A stretch of 64,000 nt of DNA from Amphirosellinia nigrospora (GCA_004123355.1 SCHM01000002.1:8157569-8221568), one strand, 5' to 3'. Positions 24,951 to 38,000 are shown, numbered from the stretch's first letter. Program-made: numbers and translations. Notes: generated by a model not told the origin, from the letters alone.

Positions 24951-25681
24951 TGAAGAGCCGGTAGCAATTAGCCGCAGGTATATTCGAGATCAATCCCTGA
25001 GGATATATCATTTGCAGAGTGGTCGCAAGTTTCTTCGATCAATAATTCGAGGGCGATAGCGACAGAATGGACCAATGTCACCTCCAGGGCCTTCTAAGTG
25101 AGCTATCTGGTGACATAAAATCCAATGGTCTGAGAATTAGAGAACCGAGATCCGGAGCACATTACTCCTCGGTAATTGATGTAGTCGATCTTAATTATTT
25201 GGGTATGGACCTCCGTATACACGGGATGCAGAGGAAATGGGCGGAGAACGTTAAACCAGCAACTTCAAGACCACATTATCGCTGACGGGTAAAGGTGCCG
25301 AGATGGGCACGAGATGAAATAAAGATAACAAGAGAATCTAGGATTGGAGGGACAGGAGGAGTAAAAAGGGAAACAACAATCAGTCAAGTTACAGGATGCG
25401 GAGGCGCCTCTACAGATGAGCCCCATGGTAAACGGGCGATCCTGGGGAAACGAGGCTCACAACGCGTACAGCTAATTCATCTACGGGCCAGCCGCTCAGC
25501 TGGACGGCCGGTTCCATGCAGCCCCGAGGACCGTTTGACATTCAGAAGTTGGCGGATGTAGTACCTACCTGCCTACACTAGATACTTGCTGCCGCTGGCG
25601 GGCCTCTGACGGTTTGTTGTTGTGGGAGACTGTGCTGAAACGTGTGTGTAAAACACCCTACAAACAGTTCGGGAGTTGCCA

Positions 25682-25701
25682 GCCCCGACGCTTCTCGGGG
25701 C
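25682..25701. repeat. perfect 7-bp inverted repeat
   Basis: GCCCCGA, six-base spacer CGCTTC, then TCGGGGC. A GC-rich hairpin in non-coding DNA. It has no T run after it, and no function is assigned. Confidence 0.75.
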
Positions 25702-25989
25702 CGGGGTGCCGTTGTAAAGTGTCATCCTGGTTTCCTATTGCAGGCACTGTTGCGAGTAACCGATCCGCGGTAAACAGGGCGTAATGAAGAGAGATAGAGA
25801 GATGGCAACTTTTGCTCAATGCAAGTAGAGAAGCAATTGATTCTTCTTTCTTATAGGACTTTCGAGCAATTTCTTACTGCTTTTCGGGAATTGACACTTA
25901 ATTATGCCTGAAAGCTTTGGCATCGCAATTGTTTGCTGTACAATGAATGCCTTTCTTGGCGTTGTCTCATCGTCGTCCAACTGCTTTAC

Positions 25990-26042
25990 CCGCCGGCTCA
26001 AACGAGCCTGATTCGACGGCTCCTTGGGGTTTGAGCCGCCGG
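25990..26042. repeat. nested inverted repeat (13-bp outer, 5-bp inner arms)
   Basis: Outer arms GGCTCAAAC (25995-26003) and GTTTGAGCC (26029-26037) are perfect complements. Pairing extends outward to 25990/26042 with one mismatch (25993/26039). Inside lies a second perfect pair, GAGCC (26004-26008) and GGCTC (26018-26022), directly continuous with the outer left arm. The whole could fold as a bulged hairpin. It may be a remnant of a small inverted-repeat element, or a structure in an unannotated transcript. Confidence 0.7.
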
Positions 26043-26819
26043 CAGACCATATAGACGTGATTTGGGTTCGGCCTTTTGATTTTCACCTGTGCGACGTGTC
26101 GCCGGGATGAGTACGCATCACGGCAACGAAGCCGGAATAACAAAAGAAGAGCTTCGACTCGGAGTATTTATTGCATTAATGCAGGGGGGGAGAGAGAGAC
26201 AAGTTGAGCCAATGGTATAAAACAATTACCCTTGGTATAGAAGCCAGCATAGCTCCCAGTCACTTCGAATTACCTTATCTAGGTGCTTAAGTATGTATGT
26301 CGGTGTTGTGGCAAGGTGCGGACTGGTATTGTAGTGTAGAGCAGATGGAAAGAAAATGCAGTGGCTGAATGGCAGTCTCCGTGAGGGGTTCACTTGCACA
26401 CTGTGCCTTGCAGCTTCCCGGCACGTCTTTAAATAGTTACACGAGTGTCGCTCATGTAAATGGGAGAGTCACGTTATTTGGCGAATAGGAGTTAGCTAAT
26501 CGACCAGAGATATGATCTACATGTATATTAAGTATGATACGCGTTTACCTTGCGACGCGAATATATATATGCACGAGTGTGTTTCTTTATACATGATAAG
26601 CCTCCGCACATGTACACTATGGTACATCTCTGACAATAGCTTGAAATCTGATAGATCATTGTCACAGTTGTTAATAGGATATAGTAATAGTAACTACGAT
26701 CAAGCCCAGAGCGCCAGACTGATCCGGATCCAAATGTTTACAACACATCATGGGTCTGAGCCTCCCGCATGTACAATTAAACGCCAGGCCAATATGCAAT
26801 ACTCATTCCCAGCCATTCA

Positions 26820-29800
26820 TTATTCTTCGTCACTACTATCCATAAGAAACCCTGCCCTGGCCCTCGGTCGCCGGCGCTGAGTTGGCTTGGCTGCGGGAAT
26901 GTCATCTTCATCCGCATCTTCCATGATCTGATCTTCGTCCGTGTTCGTGGGAGGCGCTGGTGGGCTTGGCTCCTTCGATAGTCGCCTTCGCTTGATGCTT
27001 GAAGCCGGACCGGCGTGAGGATTCGGAGAGAGCGGAGTATCGTCAGTCTCAGAAGCATCCTCTTCGTCGTCATCAGCGGCTACGGCCCCTCTGTGATTCC
27101 GTCTTCTCGGGGCTGAATCTTGGGTCATAATCAAATCATCGTCATTATCACTATCGTCCGAGTCAAGAGTCTCGGCCTTTCGCTTCTCGGCCGTTGTGGG
27201 CGAAATAGGATCCGCAGTATCATTGGAGGCGCTGAGCGCTGCAACTTTCTGTTTCTGTCGTATCCGCTCCTCGTTAGCATAGAAATCGGCCCATCGCCCA
27301 TCGTCGTCCGACTCATCGTCACTCGCATGCACGAAGAGCTCGCTTTTGAAGCGTTTTGCCTTCGCTCTCTCGCGTTCCCGGCGACTGCGTTCTTTCTCTT
27401 CGAGCTGCTCTTCAGTCAACGGTTCAGCGTCGCTGCGGCGACGACGACGTCTTGTCTTTTTTGGCTTATCGAGAAATTCATCTGCAACCTTCCTGTTGGT
27501 TGGCCCACCGGCAGGAAACAAGATATCGTCGTCATCATCGATGCCTTCTTCATCGTCGTCAAATACGGCCTTCTTTCGAGGAGCGGCTTTGCGTTTTAGC
27601 TGGTCCTGAGCCAGTTTACCGCCTTCAAAAGTTGGTGGATCGAACTCTGCTTTATTAATCAGATCCAGTGAATCTTGTAGCTGTTCGGACGACAATTGCG
27701 CCGGAACTACCCAGGACGATTCAGGAGTTTCGTCTAACGTGGGAGCAAGCCGTTCAAATCCAGCTAGCTTCATGAGAAGCCTTAGGTGAGAGTTCTTGAA
27801 GATGGCTGCACGACGCGAATCATCATCGGGTCGTATAGCTAGAGTATATTGTTAGTTTACGCAATAAGAAAGCCATATAAGGCGCTAACTTACAAACTAG
27901 CGGCGCTTCTTTTGCTACCGCATCTTCTTGGGGACCCTCAGTTGTTTCTGGTAATTCAACGGACGAGATAGCTTTCTCTGCACCCTCCCATGCCTTTCTC
28001 TCCTCGATTGCGTTTGATAGTTGATCCTTGACCCATTTGACATGATGGGCTAAGTTTTTATCAAGCAAAACACCAACCGCAATTGCGATCTGCTGATCTC
28101 TCTCCACGAGGTGCCGAAACTCAAGCTCCGCGCCGGGTTTGGATTGGGTAGTCGAGAGTGTCTGCTTCTCATAGCCAAATTCCAGATAGTTAGCTGTTGC
28201 AGCGATCTTCGAGAACAGCAGCTCGATAATAACTGCGGCCGTTCCTCGATCTTGCGAACACATTTCCGTAATATTTGTTTTACTAGCTCCTCCCACTCTT
28301 TGTATGAGCTAGAATTATTATCCAACGGCTCTTGGCCCTTGATCATACTATAGAACAACTGGATAATGTCGAGTCGAAACAGCATCACACTCATCTCTTG
28401 CTTGAAGGCAATTCGATAGAAATACCGGTGTGCCCGCTTTAGTTGCACTTCGTTCAAATCTTGATAATATTTCGTAAAGGCGACGAACGTATCAACCACA
28501 CCTTGAGGAATGAAACGATTGGCAAACCGCTTGAAATCAAACTTCCGCTCTCGGGACGTCCGTTCTGCGTTCGCCTCATCATTTTCCGACTCATCTTGAT
28601 CTGCCATTGGGTTGTCTTCACTCTCCCCGGGGTCTTTCGCCGCCTTTTTCTTTTTTCGCACTCGACGGCGTGATCGGACTTGCATATCTACGTTTTGCTT
28701 TGAAAACGCTTCTAGGACTCGGAGATAGTTGTGTGTTAACTCGGTGCAGGCATCAAGATACTCGAAACCTTGGTCCTTGTAACTTTTGGCTATGTTAGCC
28801 ACACGGTCATGCGTCTCCTCTTCGTAGAAAATACGGCTCAGTATGTTCTCGGCGATTTCTTCATCTTCTTCCTGTCCGGATTCAAGCATCTCTTGGACCG
28901 TCAACAGGATTTGAGTGAAGCACCTCATAGTAGAACATAATTCTTGCCAACGCTTGCTTTCAAGTGAATCGGCCATCGCCCGGTTTAACGTGATGAACAT
29001 CTGCTGGTTGAGTACGCCAGCTACTAAGTTGAACCCCCCCAAATCATCAGAATGTGTCGATCGTTTATTTTTGTCTGCCTTCTTTCTCGCTCGTTCTGCT
29101 TCTAAAAACCATGCTACCAAGTAGAAAAATTGTCGCGAGTGATATGCGAAAATATAGTCTTTCTGATCATCCAACTTCTTTCGCATGTGTTGAAAGAGAG
29201 GGTTGAAGCCAGAGTCCAGGAACTCCTCCACGAAGCCTTTTAGTTGTTCCCGAGCTCGAGTATTTAATGTTACAGGAGGGCCGAGGTCCTTGGGCTCCAT
29301 TTCATCTTTTGTTGGTCGTCGAGGCGGCCGAAAGACTTTGCTGTTGTCTATCTTCTGTTGTCGGGTGGCGGCGTCTAATAGTGCATCTTGTCCGGTGACA
29401 GTAGACATCTTGCCATCACCACGATCCACCCAGATCATAGTTCCCCATCGATTATGCCTTGAAGGGGCCTTACGGTTGTATGGTCGATGCATCGCTGCTT
29501 CTTTGCTCATCATAGCTGTAAGCTCGTTTGCTTTGGTCTTGCTTAGCTGTTTCTCGTCCATAAACAGCTTAGTGACATCGACCCGCTTGACTAGATGGAA
29601 TATAATTTCCATCAATATAACGCCTTCCTGGTTGAACTCCTCGCCCATATTGGATGCGATGGTGAGGATGGTGATGATTATGTCTTGGTACGAAAACGCA
29701 TCAATTAAGGCGGACCGCGAGATTTGCGATTCATCGCCGTCATACTTGACACCGGGCGGAGGTGATATGGCGGCGATGTTGCGCAGAAATAGAAGAACAA

Positions 29801-30412
29801 GCTTTATGATGCCTTCGTCACGAGCACTCCTATCTCCCCTCTCAACCGCTATGGACGGCAGTGCAACTCGAACGGCGGTATGCAGTATCTGAGCAGCATC
29901 GTAGTTTATGACGGCTCTCTTGTAGCCTACCTGGGCGAGTTGGAGCACGGGGAGATGTCGGTGATGGTTGATGGTCATCTGCTCGAGGTCCCGTTCAAGC
30001 GGCCAGGTCAGGGGCACCATGATCTCGAAACAGGCGAGGGCGGCTCGGGCCTTGATTCTGTTGTCGGTGGCATTCTCAGGCCATGCCGCGAGGATGTGCA
30101 GCAGGTCTCCTCGATCAGGTTCGCTTCGGAAAGGCATCGCGCAACATCCATACGGTTCGTTTTGTCGTCGTAGAAGCGAAGCCATTTTTTGATGTCTCGC
30201 AAAACCTCGAGTGCCGAATCTCCGAGCACGTACTTCTCCTCATCGTCGTCGTCGGCACCGAAGCCACCGAGCTACTCACGGCCCCAGTCAGCTGGCTTTA
30301 TCCTACGGCAGAGCAGAGCTAAGGCGGGGCAACCTACGGCGGACACAAGACTGTTGATGTGTGCGCGGACTTCGGGATGGACAATATCTGAGGTTCCCTC
30401 GTGCGCCTCCAT
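26820..30412 (-). CDS. tof1: Tof1/Timeless replication fork protection protein, frameshifted
   Basis: Topoisomerase-1-associated factor (Swi1/Timeless), which with Csm3 pauses and stabilises replication forks and supports checkpoint signalling in the nucleus. Start ATG at 30410-30412. A 66-bp intron (30272-30337, GTAGGT to GTGAGTAG, branch GCTGAC) removes an in-frame TAG and gives [20 protein letters not shown]. The TIMELESS domain follows: [40 protein letters not shown], and later [18 protein letters not shown] second intron near 27838-27895 joins EAPLV to [12 protein letters not shown]. The acidic C-terminal tail ends [10 protein letters not shown] at 26820. Frames shift without introns near 30115 (after SEANLI, before [12 protein letters not shown]) and near 28235 (before IIELLFSKI). 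Total length of roughly 1,150 codons matches the family. It is an essential-type gene, so the two shifts are probably sequence errors. It shares a 378-bp divergent promoter with the gene at 30791. Confidence 0.9.
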
Positions 30413-30790
30413 CTCGAAAAGCAGGGGCCGATGCCTCTTGGGCGAGTCGTAGGTTCAAGTTAGTTGTGGGGGCTCATCGATGTTGTGTTCGTCGTTGACT
30501 GACTAGATACACCTTCTGGCAATTCCAGACGCGGTCTGACGCGCCAGACCATTAATTGATCGATTGATGGAGCGCGACACGAGCTAAATGCTAAATTGAC
30601 TTGAGGTGGTCTGTGCGTGCCACTGGGTGTGATTGACGTAGGTAGTACATCGATAGCCCCACATTTAACCGATCACCGAGGCTATGCGGAGGCGTGCTGA
30701 GGTATGCTATTCCTATTCATAACACATCCCACATTGAGAGCATCCTCATTGTCAATTAGTAACCGTTAGATCAGAGAAATTTTCGAGAAA
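30413..30790. promoter_or_regulatory. divergent promoter of tof1 and hydroxyacyl-CoA dehydrogenase
   Basis: 378 bp between two start codons facing away from each other, so both genes must take their core promoters from here. It contains the CCGAGG hexamer listed next. I saw no obvious TATA box for either gene. Confidence 0.6.
30676..30681. promoter_or_regulatory. CCGAGG, possible FarA/CTF1-type binding site
   Basis: CCGAGG (reverse complement CCTCGG) lies about 110 bp before the ATG of the 3-hydroxyacyl-CoA dehydrogenase. CCTCGG is the established core target of FarA/FarB and CTF1-type regulators on fatty-acid-use genes. A hexamer is expected by chance about once per 2 kb on both strands, so this is suggestive only. 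Confidence 0.35.
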
Positions 30791-31865
30791 ATGGCCAGTA
30801 TATTCGCACGAAGACAAGCCTTCCAGCTTACCACCCAGCTCAGGAAGTTTAGCTCCAGCCCTACTCGAAATGCGGCAGAGGTGAAGCGACTGGGCGTCGT
30901 TGGCGCTGGACAAATGGTAAGCTCCTGACATGTGATCTCTCCTGATGAACCTTTACTGATCGCGTCGCGTAGGGATTGGGCATTGCGCTGGTGGCTGCAC
31001 AGAGAGCTGGTGTCCCGGTAACACTGGTAGATGCATACGAGGCCAGTTTGAATAAAGGACTAGCATTTGCAGGTCAGTATATACCCCTTCACAACAGTCC
31101 ATCTCACCACCTAGCTCGCATACTTAGTGTTTTACAGAAAAGCTCCTAGCCAAAGATGTCTCCAAAGAACGTCTTACACAGGAGCAGGCAGATGAGGTTC
31201 GCTCAAAATTAACGGGTACTACAAACATTGAGGAGCTGTCAGGTGTCGACTTTGTTATTGAGGCTGTGCCTGAGATACCCGAGCTCAAGTTTAGTATTTT
31301 CCAAAAGCTTGCCAAAATATGTCCGAAGCACGCCATTTTAGCAACCAACACGTCCTCTATTTCCATTACCAAGATAGCTGCAGCGACAACAGAGGACCCT
31401 AAGAATACGTCTACCAGCTCACGTGTGGTTTCTACCCACTTCATGAACCCGGTTCCTATACAAAAGGGCGTCGAGATCATTGGCGGAATACAGACCAGTG
31501 CCGAGACCCTCGACGCTGCCGTAGCATTTTGCAAGGCCATGGGAAGATCCCTCAGTCTCGGCCGATTCGCCTGGTTTCCTTGCGAATCGGATTCTGATGC
31601 CATACATCAACGAGGCCGTTATCTGCCTGGAGACTAATATCGGTGATAGGGATTCCATTGATGCCATCATGAAGAATGGCACCAATGTCCCAATGGGGCC
31701 ATTGCAGTTGGCCGACTTTATCGGCTTGACACATGTCTCGCTATCATGAGAGTTCTGCATCAAGAGACAGGTGACTCCAAGTATCGTCCGAGCGTCCTGC
31801 TAGTCAAAATGGTTGATGCTGGTTGGTTAGGAAAGAAGAGTGGTAAGGGATTCTACGATTACTAA
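30791..31865 (+). CDS. mitochondrial 3-hydroxyacyl-CoA dehydrogenase, two frameshifts
   Basis: NAD-dependent L-3-hydroxyacyl-CoA (or 3-hydroxybutyryl-CoA) dehydrogenase, the third step of beta-oxidation. The N-terminus [20 protein letters not shown] followed by SSSP is an Arg/Ser-rich mitochondrial presequence. The Rossmann motif VGAGQMGLGIA spans intron 1 (30917-30972). Intron 2 (31073-31137) ends in TTACAG and leads into EKLLAKD. Then come [28 protein letters not shown] and STHFMNPVP, whose His and Asn-Thr-Ser segments belong to the catalytic set. The frame breaks near 31555, where the next frame carries [20 protein letters not shown] and [11 protein letters not shown]. It breaks again near 31730, resuming [16 protein letters not shown]. 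It ends KSGKGFYDY at 31865. Each break looks like one missing base. Length (about 315-320 codons) is normal for the family. Confidence 0.9.
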
Positions 31866-34800
31866 GGGCGCTTAGGCCTCACAAGCCAACTGTACAAGTA
31901 ATTAATTCTGCTACTGACTCCCCGATGTCGGTGCCATCTTCAAAATTAATAGCCTTGAACGGCAGACTTCCAATGTGTCCAATGACCCATTCTGTTCACA
32001 GTTCACCGATATTCCCCGATAGAAAATGCGGAAGACAATTTCTAAACACACTCATGTGATGCTGCATTATGTCCACGTACTTGTACTTGCCTAAGTCGAG
32101 TGTTTTATCTGGTAGACCTCAGCTGGACTCAGCAGTTCTGGTAGCGAAGGCGCCAGGGAGGTCAGTACATGAATCGCCTGCACTACATAGTATTTGAGTG
32201 TATATTTGATGATCCTTTAAAATGTTCTAGTGTATTTGATTGTTAAGTATCTGTCAGGGAGTTTAAATTTTTGTTGTGTGGGGGCGGATTAGTGTCTACC
32301 CCACGGTTCTATGAGACGTTAGTTGGACTATAATATCTTGAAGACTTCATTATGATTGTGTAGGTACGTAGCCAGGTTTGCCCCTAATCATTATGAAGAG
32401 AATCATCGAGAACAAGTACCCTGCCGGCCACTCAATACAACACATGTGTATTACCCTAGGTTCAAATACTTGATATGTTATTATGTGTTCATGTATGGAA
32501 GACTACTACCTAAACGCACTTGGTTTATACCAAGGACATGGAGCGTATACACGCCTTTCCTACATTAATCCGTGAGGGGAGCTGTTGTGAAGATGAGTAA
32601 GATGCAAGCCAATCAAAGCACAGGGGATTCGTGGTTGCAATTGCCCGTTTCAGCTCCTGTCACCCGAGCTCAACAGATAGCAAAGCCTGCAACTTGGCAA
32701 GTGGTCTAGATGGTAGCAGGGTCTTTAAAACTTCATGATGCCAAGCAAGCGGATTGCCATCCTTCCCCAGTCTTCGCCCTCGCTTCACACCACCCCTCGT
32801 TCTCCCCCAGATCTACCGGAAAGCGAGCACACGTGTGGCACATCATGCGTGGGCATTTCTTTGAATTAGATTTCACGTACCTATGCCACACTGCGCAATG
32901 ACGGTGTGAGTATGCACACGAGTTGGTTTGGCTAGCTGCACGGACGGAGCCAGGGTTCGCCAAATGCGCTTGAGTACGTACAAGTATGGTAATCTTCGGT
33001 ATCGTCAAACGGACCTACGGATCAATGTAGTCACGCTACGAGCACGGAATCCTTTTCGGAGATATCCCGCAGTCCTACCGCTCAGCTTATCGGACATGCG
33101 CCGATGGGGTTTTCGGGAGGTCGCCGAAGTCGAATCAGATTGCTTGCATTTCCTAGATTCAATGACTAAGAACCTTCCTTGGGTTAATCATAATTTGGCT
33201 ACTACTGTCAGTGCCTAGGACACGCGATCCTAATGCAGTCCAATATGCATGCTAGTACAGAACATTTACACACCATTGGAATAGGAATAGGTGGGCGCGA
33301 GTTCACGACTGTTGACGCAATCCCGGTTTGATCCCCTCCGCATAGCCTAACTTCATTCACATTTCGATCCTCCCACCAACTAATGCAGGATAGCTTCCTA
33401 CACTAGCGCAGGGAGTTTACAAAATTTGTCCCGTTTTAATTTTGTCATGTAACTCGAGCTCGTCGGCATACCCATACTACGCAATGCACACGTGCTCCGA
33501 TTTCCCGTAACGCAAGACGCCGGTACGGGCAATTTAAAGACACGCCTAGGTGCCAATTGTTGAGATAAGCCTCGGTGTTTTCGAATCGCTATGACGCGAG
33601 AGCACGATGTTACACGGGAGCGAAAGGCGACGTCAGATGCCTACAGTACGCTACTAATACACAATAGTTTTTCTGCCATGACCCCACCATGCAGACCATG
33701 GTCGACACGTCCTAACAAGTACAAGTGCAAGGCACCACATTTTGCTGACGGGCCCTGAGAGTCTCGAACATGTGATTTTGTTTCGGGACAAAGGGAGTTA
33801 TACTGTCTTGGATGTGTACCCCATGCAGCTGACTCGGTATTGCGGCTAGCTACGCCTCTTCTGCGCAAGTCTCCCTCACAGAACACCATAATACATAAGG
33901 CGGGAATCAAGGTATAGGTTTCTCTCACCGCAACCATGATTGGCCGCTCCGCAGTCTCAGCTCGAAGTTTGACCTGGGGCGGTGACATCGGCGATTCAGT
34001 CCTAACCTGGAGACTCCACGATCAACTCGCGGTCTCGGCACTAAGTCTGGAGCCGCCGCGCTGCACGATAAAGAGACGGAGACGAGGAGACGTCCCCGGA
34101 TTTATTATGTGGGAATAATCATGCTTGCACAAACTCAATCTGGAGTAAACGGTATCATAATTCACCAGTCGGAGACACCGTCAATGCAGCATCAAAGGGT
34201 GCAGAACCCAACTCATCGACGTTCACATTCCACGGTCACAAGGCTTACAAGAAAATAAGCATTGACATCAAGGAGGCGGACATGTGACGAAGCAGTAGTT
34301 TTTCAGCGTCTGTCTTCCATCATTCTTACTTAACAGGATCCCCTGTCGAGACTTGGCTTGCCAAGAGTCGATATGCGCCGCACACTTCTCGATTTTTATG
34401 GAGCGTGTTACCACCCCAGTTCGTACGAGAAATACATACTAAGTTACAGAACACGGCCCCGGAAACGGCGTCGAAAATGAGTAACTACACGAGTATTCTT
34501 GTGGGTCATTAGTTCCTTAGACGGGGCTCTGCTAGCTGCCTATATGGGTGTGCATACATAAAACTACGTTAGTAAAGATGGAGTCCTGTATGGAGCACTC
34601 CCCAGGAGGAGCTTGCCGTTGGAGGAGCTTTGGATGGCCATGAAATATATTAGCTATTAGACCCCAAGCGCACGCCCTTGTGAGGTAACCTTCTATTTTA
34701 GCCATCTCGAATTATCTTTAATTTTTACTGGAGACTTCAGGCTTTCTCATGCCGTCGAATCTTGGTTCTTGTATTCCAAGTGCCGTGTGGATGGCAAAGA

Positions 34801-35040
34801 TACATAGGAAGAACCTCGGGAAGTCGCAGAGACATCTCTTTTCGCTACGGCTCATAGTGCTGGACGCTTGGTACGACTAAGACATACAAAAGGCGCTCAG
34901 CTCGATCCGATTTTCCCATTCCTCCTGGACGCTTGGCACAAAGACAAGCTTTGGACCAGAGACATCAATCAGTGTCTGTATATTGGAGGAGGATCATTAA
35001 TATATGGGAAGCACCCGTCTCCACCGATTGGTTACTAAGA
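31866..35040. other. 3.2 kb intergenic, upstream region of the FarA-type regulator
   Basis: No gene supported. Frames of 90-115 codons at 32928-33218 and 33641-33988 lack domains and lie in mixed AT-rich DNA. The right part should contain the promoter and leader of the transcription factor, including a CCTCGG hexamer at 34814. Confidence 0.5.
34814..34819. promoter_or_regulatory. CCTCGG, possible autoregulatory FarA/CTF1 site
   Basis: CCTCGG lies about 220 bp upstream of the regulator's start codon. It is the family's known core motif, so autoregulation is possible. Chance occurrence cannot be excluded for a single hexamer. Confidence 0.3.
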
Positions 35041-38000
35041 TGGCTGAGGAAGAGACGAACTCGGTCCATTCGCCCGAATCGCTTGCTGAAGACGCTGCGA
35101 CACCTTCGACACCACCGAGCGCAATGACAGAAACATCGCCAAAGTCAGCAGAGAAGGCATCGTCATCGACCAAAAAGCGACCGGCCACAACAACGGAACC
35201 CAATGGCGCAGTGAAAGTCACTAAAAGACGAGCTGCTCGAGCTTGTGTGTCCTGCCGAGCCCGGAAAGTCAGATGCGATGTTGTTGAGGGTGCCCCTTGT
35301 GGCAATTGCCGATGGGATGGTGTAGAATGCATCGTACAAGAGAGTCGTCGCCGCAAGTAAGTCTGCTATGAAGAAATTCACTTTTGCCATCTTACCATTC
35401 TATCGTTTTCTCTTGAAAACGAGGCTCGTGCGTGAGAGGAGCCTCTCTCGTACGAATTGCGTCACGCATGGAATTTCCCCTTTCGGCGTCTTTCGGTCTC
35501 CAAATCTCCAATTCGCCCTTCCTTTTTTTCAAGTGTGCTGCTGGTGTAGCTCGATCCGATTACCATCTAGTGTACGTACAAAGGCTAGGAGCGGGACTGA
35601 CTAAGATCCTTGTCGTGATCGCACAGGAAAGGGTTATTCGACCCCCATTCACACAACGCCAACGCCTGCGCCCCACATCACCAGCATGCCGAGGCACACC
35701 TGCTGAAAGCCAAGACGATGCCGAATCCCATCGCAATTGCGTCGGTGGCATCCGTACAACATCCGCGCCATCCCGCCGAGTTGTCGCAAACTTCCACCCT
35801 AAACGTCGACGCAAACAAGTCAGCGGTGGGCAGCCATGACGGCGTCGATGGTCATGCACCTCATCTCCGATGTAAGTTGGTCATCTCTAATAGGAGGGAG
35901 GGCTCCCCTTTAGATCTCACATGCCGAAGATCCTGTTACCCACAGAACGTATCCCATGTGCAATTCGTGGCGTCCCGTTCAGGATTCTGTAGAACTCTGG
36001 GTGCTCAATCATGAAGAGTGCTCACATGTCAATTCAGGCCAACGCCCTAATTTGGTTTCCACCTTACCACTGAATAACCAGGGCTCGAGATATCCCAACA
36101 TATTTCCGCAGCCGGTTACTGGACAAAGTAATGCAAACTCAGCTGCAATCCCCGCCATTGCCGTCGGGACCGGTGCCGGTAATGGGGCCTCGATAACACC
36201 AAAATTCGTTAAACCGTTAGACGAAACCGATGTTTTCTCTCAAAAACATGGCTTCATCCGACCATTGCCATCAAAAATCGCCCCTGAAGATGTAGACTAC
36301 CTTCGCACTAAGGGTGCGTTGTCGGTGCCTAGCTTCTCGCTCCAGAAGGCATTGTTGCGCGCCTACGCAGAGTATGTGCATCCGTATATGCCGCTGTTAG
36401 ATCTGAACGATTTCTGACCATCGTCGACGCAAACGATGGGTCTCGTGGACAGACGAGTTTGTTTCTCTATCAAGCCGTTATGTTCTGCGCTACTGCGTTT
36501 GTAAGCAACAAGGCCCTAAAAGACGCCGGCTACGCGTCTAGAAAAGCGGCTCGTAGGGCATTTTTCACAAAGGCTAGGGTAAGAACCATACGCCATCATT
36601 CTATACAACCTTTGAAAGCTTACACAGATAGCTCTTGTACGATTTTGACTATGAGAACGATCGCCTCTTGCTCGTCCAAGGGCTCCTCCTTATGACCTAC
36701 TGGTACGAAACACCAGATGACCAAAAAGATACATGGCACTGGATGGGCGTTGCCATCATTAGGCCACACAATCGGCTTGCATCGAAACCCGGCCAACACT
36801 AATATGCCGCCACAGAGGCGGAAATTATGGAAGCGGATATGGTGGTCCTGCTTCATGCGCGACCGCTTGATTGCTTTGGGTATGCGTAGACCAACTCGTA
36901 TAAAAGATGAGGATTTCGACGTGCCTATGTTAGTAGAAGATGACTTTGATATCAAAGCACTCCCCGATAGTGTTCAGGTCGTGGGTCCAGAATGCACACT
37001 ATTGCGCGATGTTGGGATGCAGCAAGAATTGGCCCATATGTGCATTGCGAAGGCGAAGCTCAGCCTTTGCATCAGTCACATGTTGAAGGCTCAATACTCG
37101 GTATTGATTTGTACCAAAACACACCCGGAGAATACGACAAATAGTACCATGATGTTGCTTCCTAACAAGCAGCTTGACAACATGGAGAGTATTGCCAAGT
37201 GCGATCATGGACTGACGAAATGGGCTGAATCGTTGCCGGACTCCTGCAAGTATCGTCCGCTATCTCCGCTTGACGTCCAAGGTGGGCGCGGTGTCATTGC
37301 CGTCCAGCGAAATCTCTTGCATATGGTATACTTCACAACAGTATCGGCATTGCACCGCCCGCTATTTCTCCCCTCGTCACCCAGGAATATTCAGCAGACA
37401 CCGAGCCAGGTCCAGCAACAGATATCACGGATGCGTGTCTGTAATGCGGCCGTGCAGATCACACGAATGGTGGCTGAATTGAGTGCCTTGCGCCTAGACA
37501 GATTTCTACCGACCACAGGAGTTACCGTCGTGTTGCCAGCCATGATCATCCATATGATTGAGATGAAGAACCCCTCGCAGGTTGTCCAGGCCGCGGCTCA
37601 TAAGGGCTTCCAACAATGTATGCGTGTTATGGAACGCCTGCGTGATACTTACGCTGCGGCCGACTACGCCGTCGCTTTCGTGAACGCTGCCATGCGCAAG
37701 GGGCAACAGGTCGACCAGACACGACAATCCCCGGCTTTCGATAACCGGAACAACGGTGGGCCCACTGCCGTTGATGGATTGAAAGCCGCCATGGTGTCGC
37801 AATATAGCGCTTCCGGGAGCTACGGCCTAACGACCGGCATCGAGAGCGCCACTACGCCGCCACCTGAACCTATGATGTTTTCAGCAACTTCGGAAGACGC
37901 TCCAATGTTGATATCTGATCCAACACTCAGCTCGGATGTGACGCAAGCTTTTGGGCCATCATCGAATGCAATGATGTCCACCTTCACCACGAACGGCAAT

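Larger units (their letters stand above)
24951..26819. other. intergenic with strong hairpins
   Basis: Left part is the P450 promoter; right end is the 3' flank of tof1. No coding region was found. It contains two notable inverted repeats, at 25682-25701 and 25990-26042, listed separately, and a G-run followed by GA repeats near 26186. Confidence 0.5.

Noticed and set aside
27120-27658. Plus-strand frames of 87-159 codons over the tof1 C-terminus
   Set aside because: Antisense shadows of the acidic and Lys/Arg-rich tof1 tail.
29203-29892. 229-codon plus-strand frame
   Set aside because: Entirely antisense to the conserved TIMELESS domain, with no domain of its own.
30272-30337. In-frame TAG near the tof1 N-terminus as evidence of a pseudogene
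   Set aside because: It lies in a 66-bp intron with good donor, branch and acceptor sites. Splicing gives SLVSALGGFG, which matches the family.
33290-33360. GGTTTGATCCC motif suggesting a tRNA end
   Set aside because: No D-arm, anticodon loop or matching 7-bp acceptor stem could be found upstream within tRNA length.
36579-36640. Apparent extra frameshift in the FarA-type gene
   Set aside because: Using the acceptor ending at 36631 (ACAGATAG) instead of 36627 joins TKAR to LLYDFDYEND in frame, so no indel is needed here.
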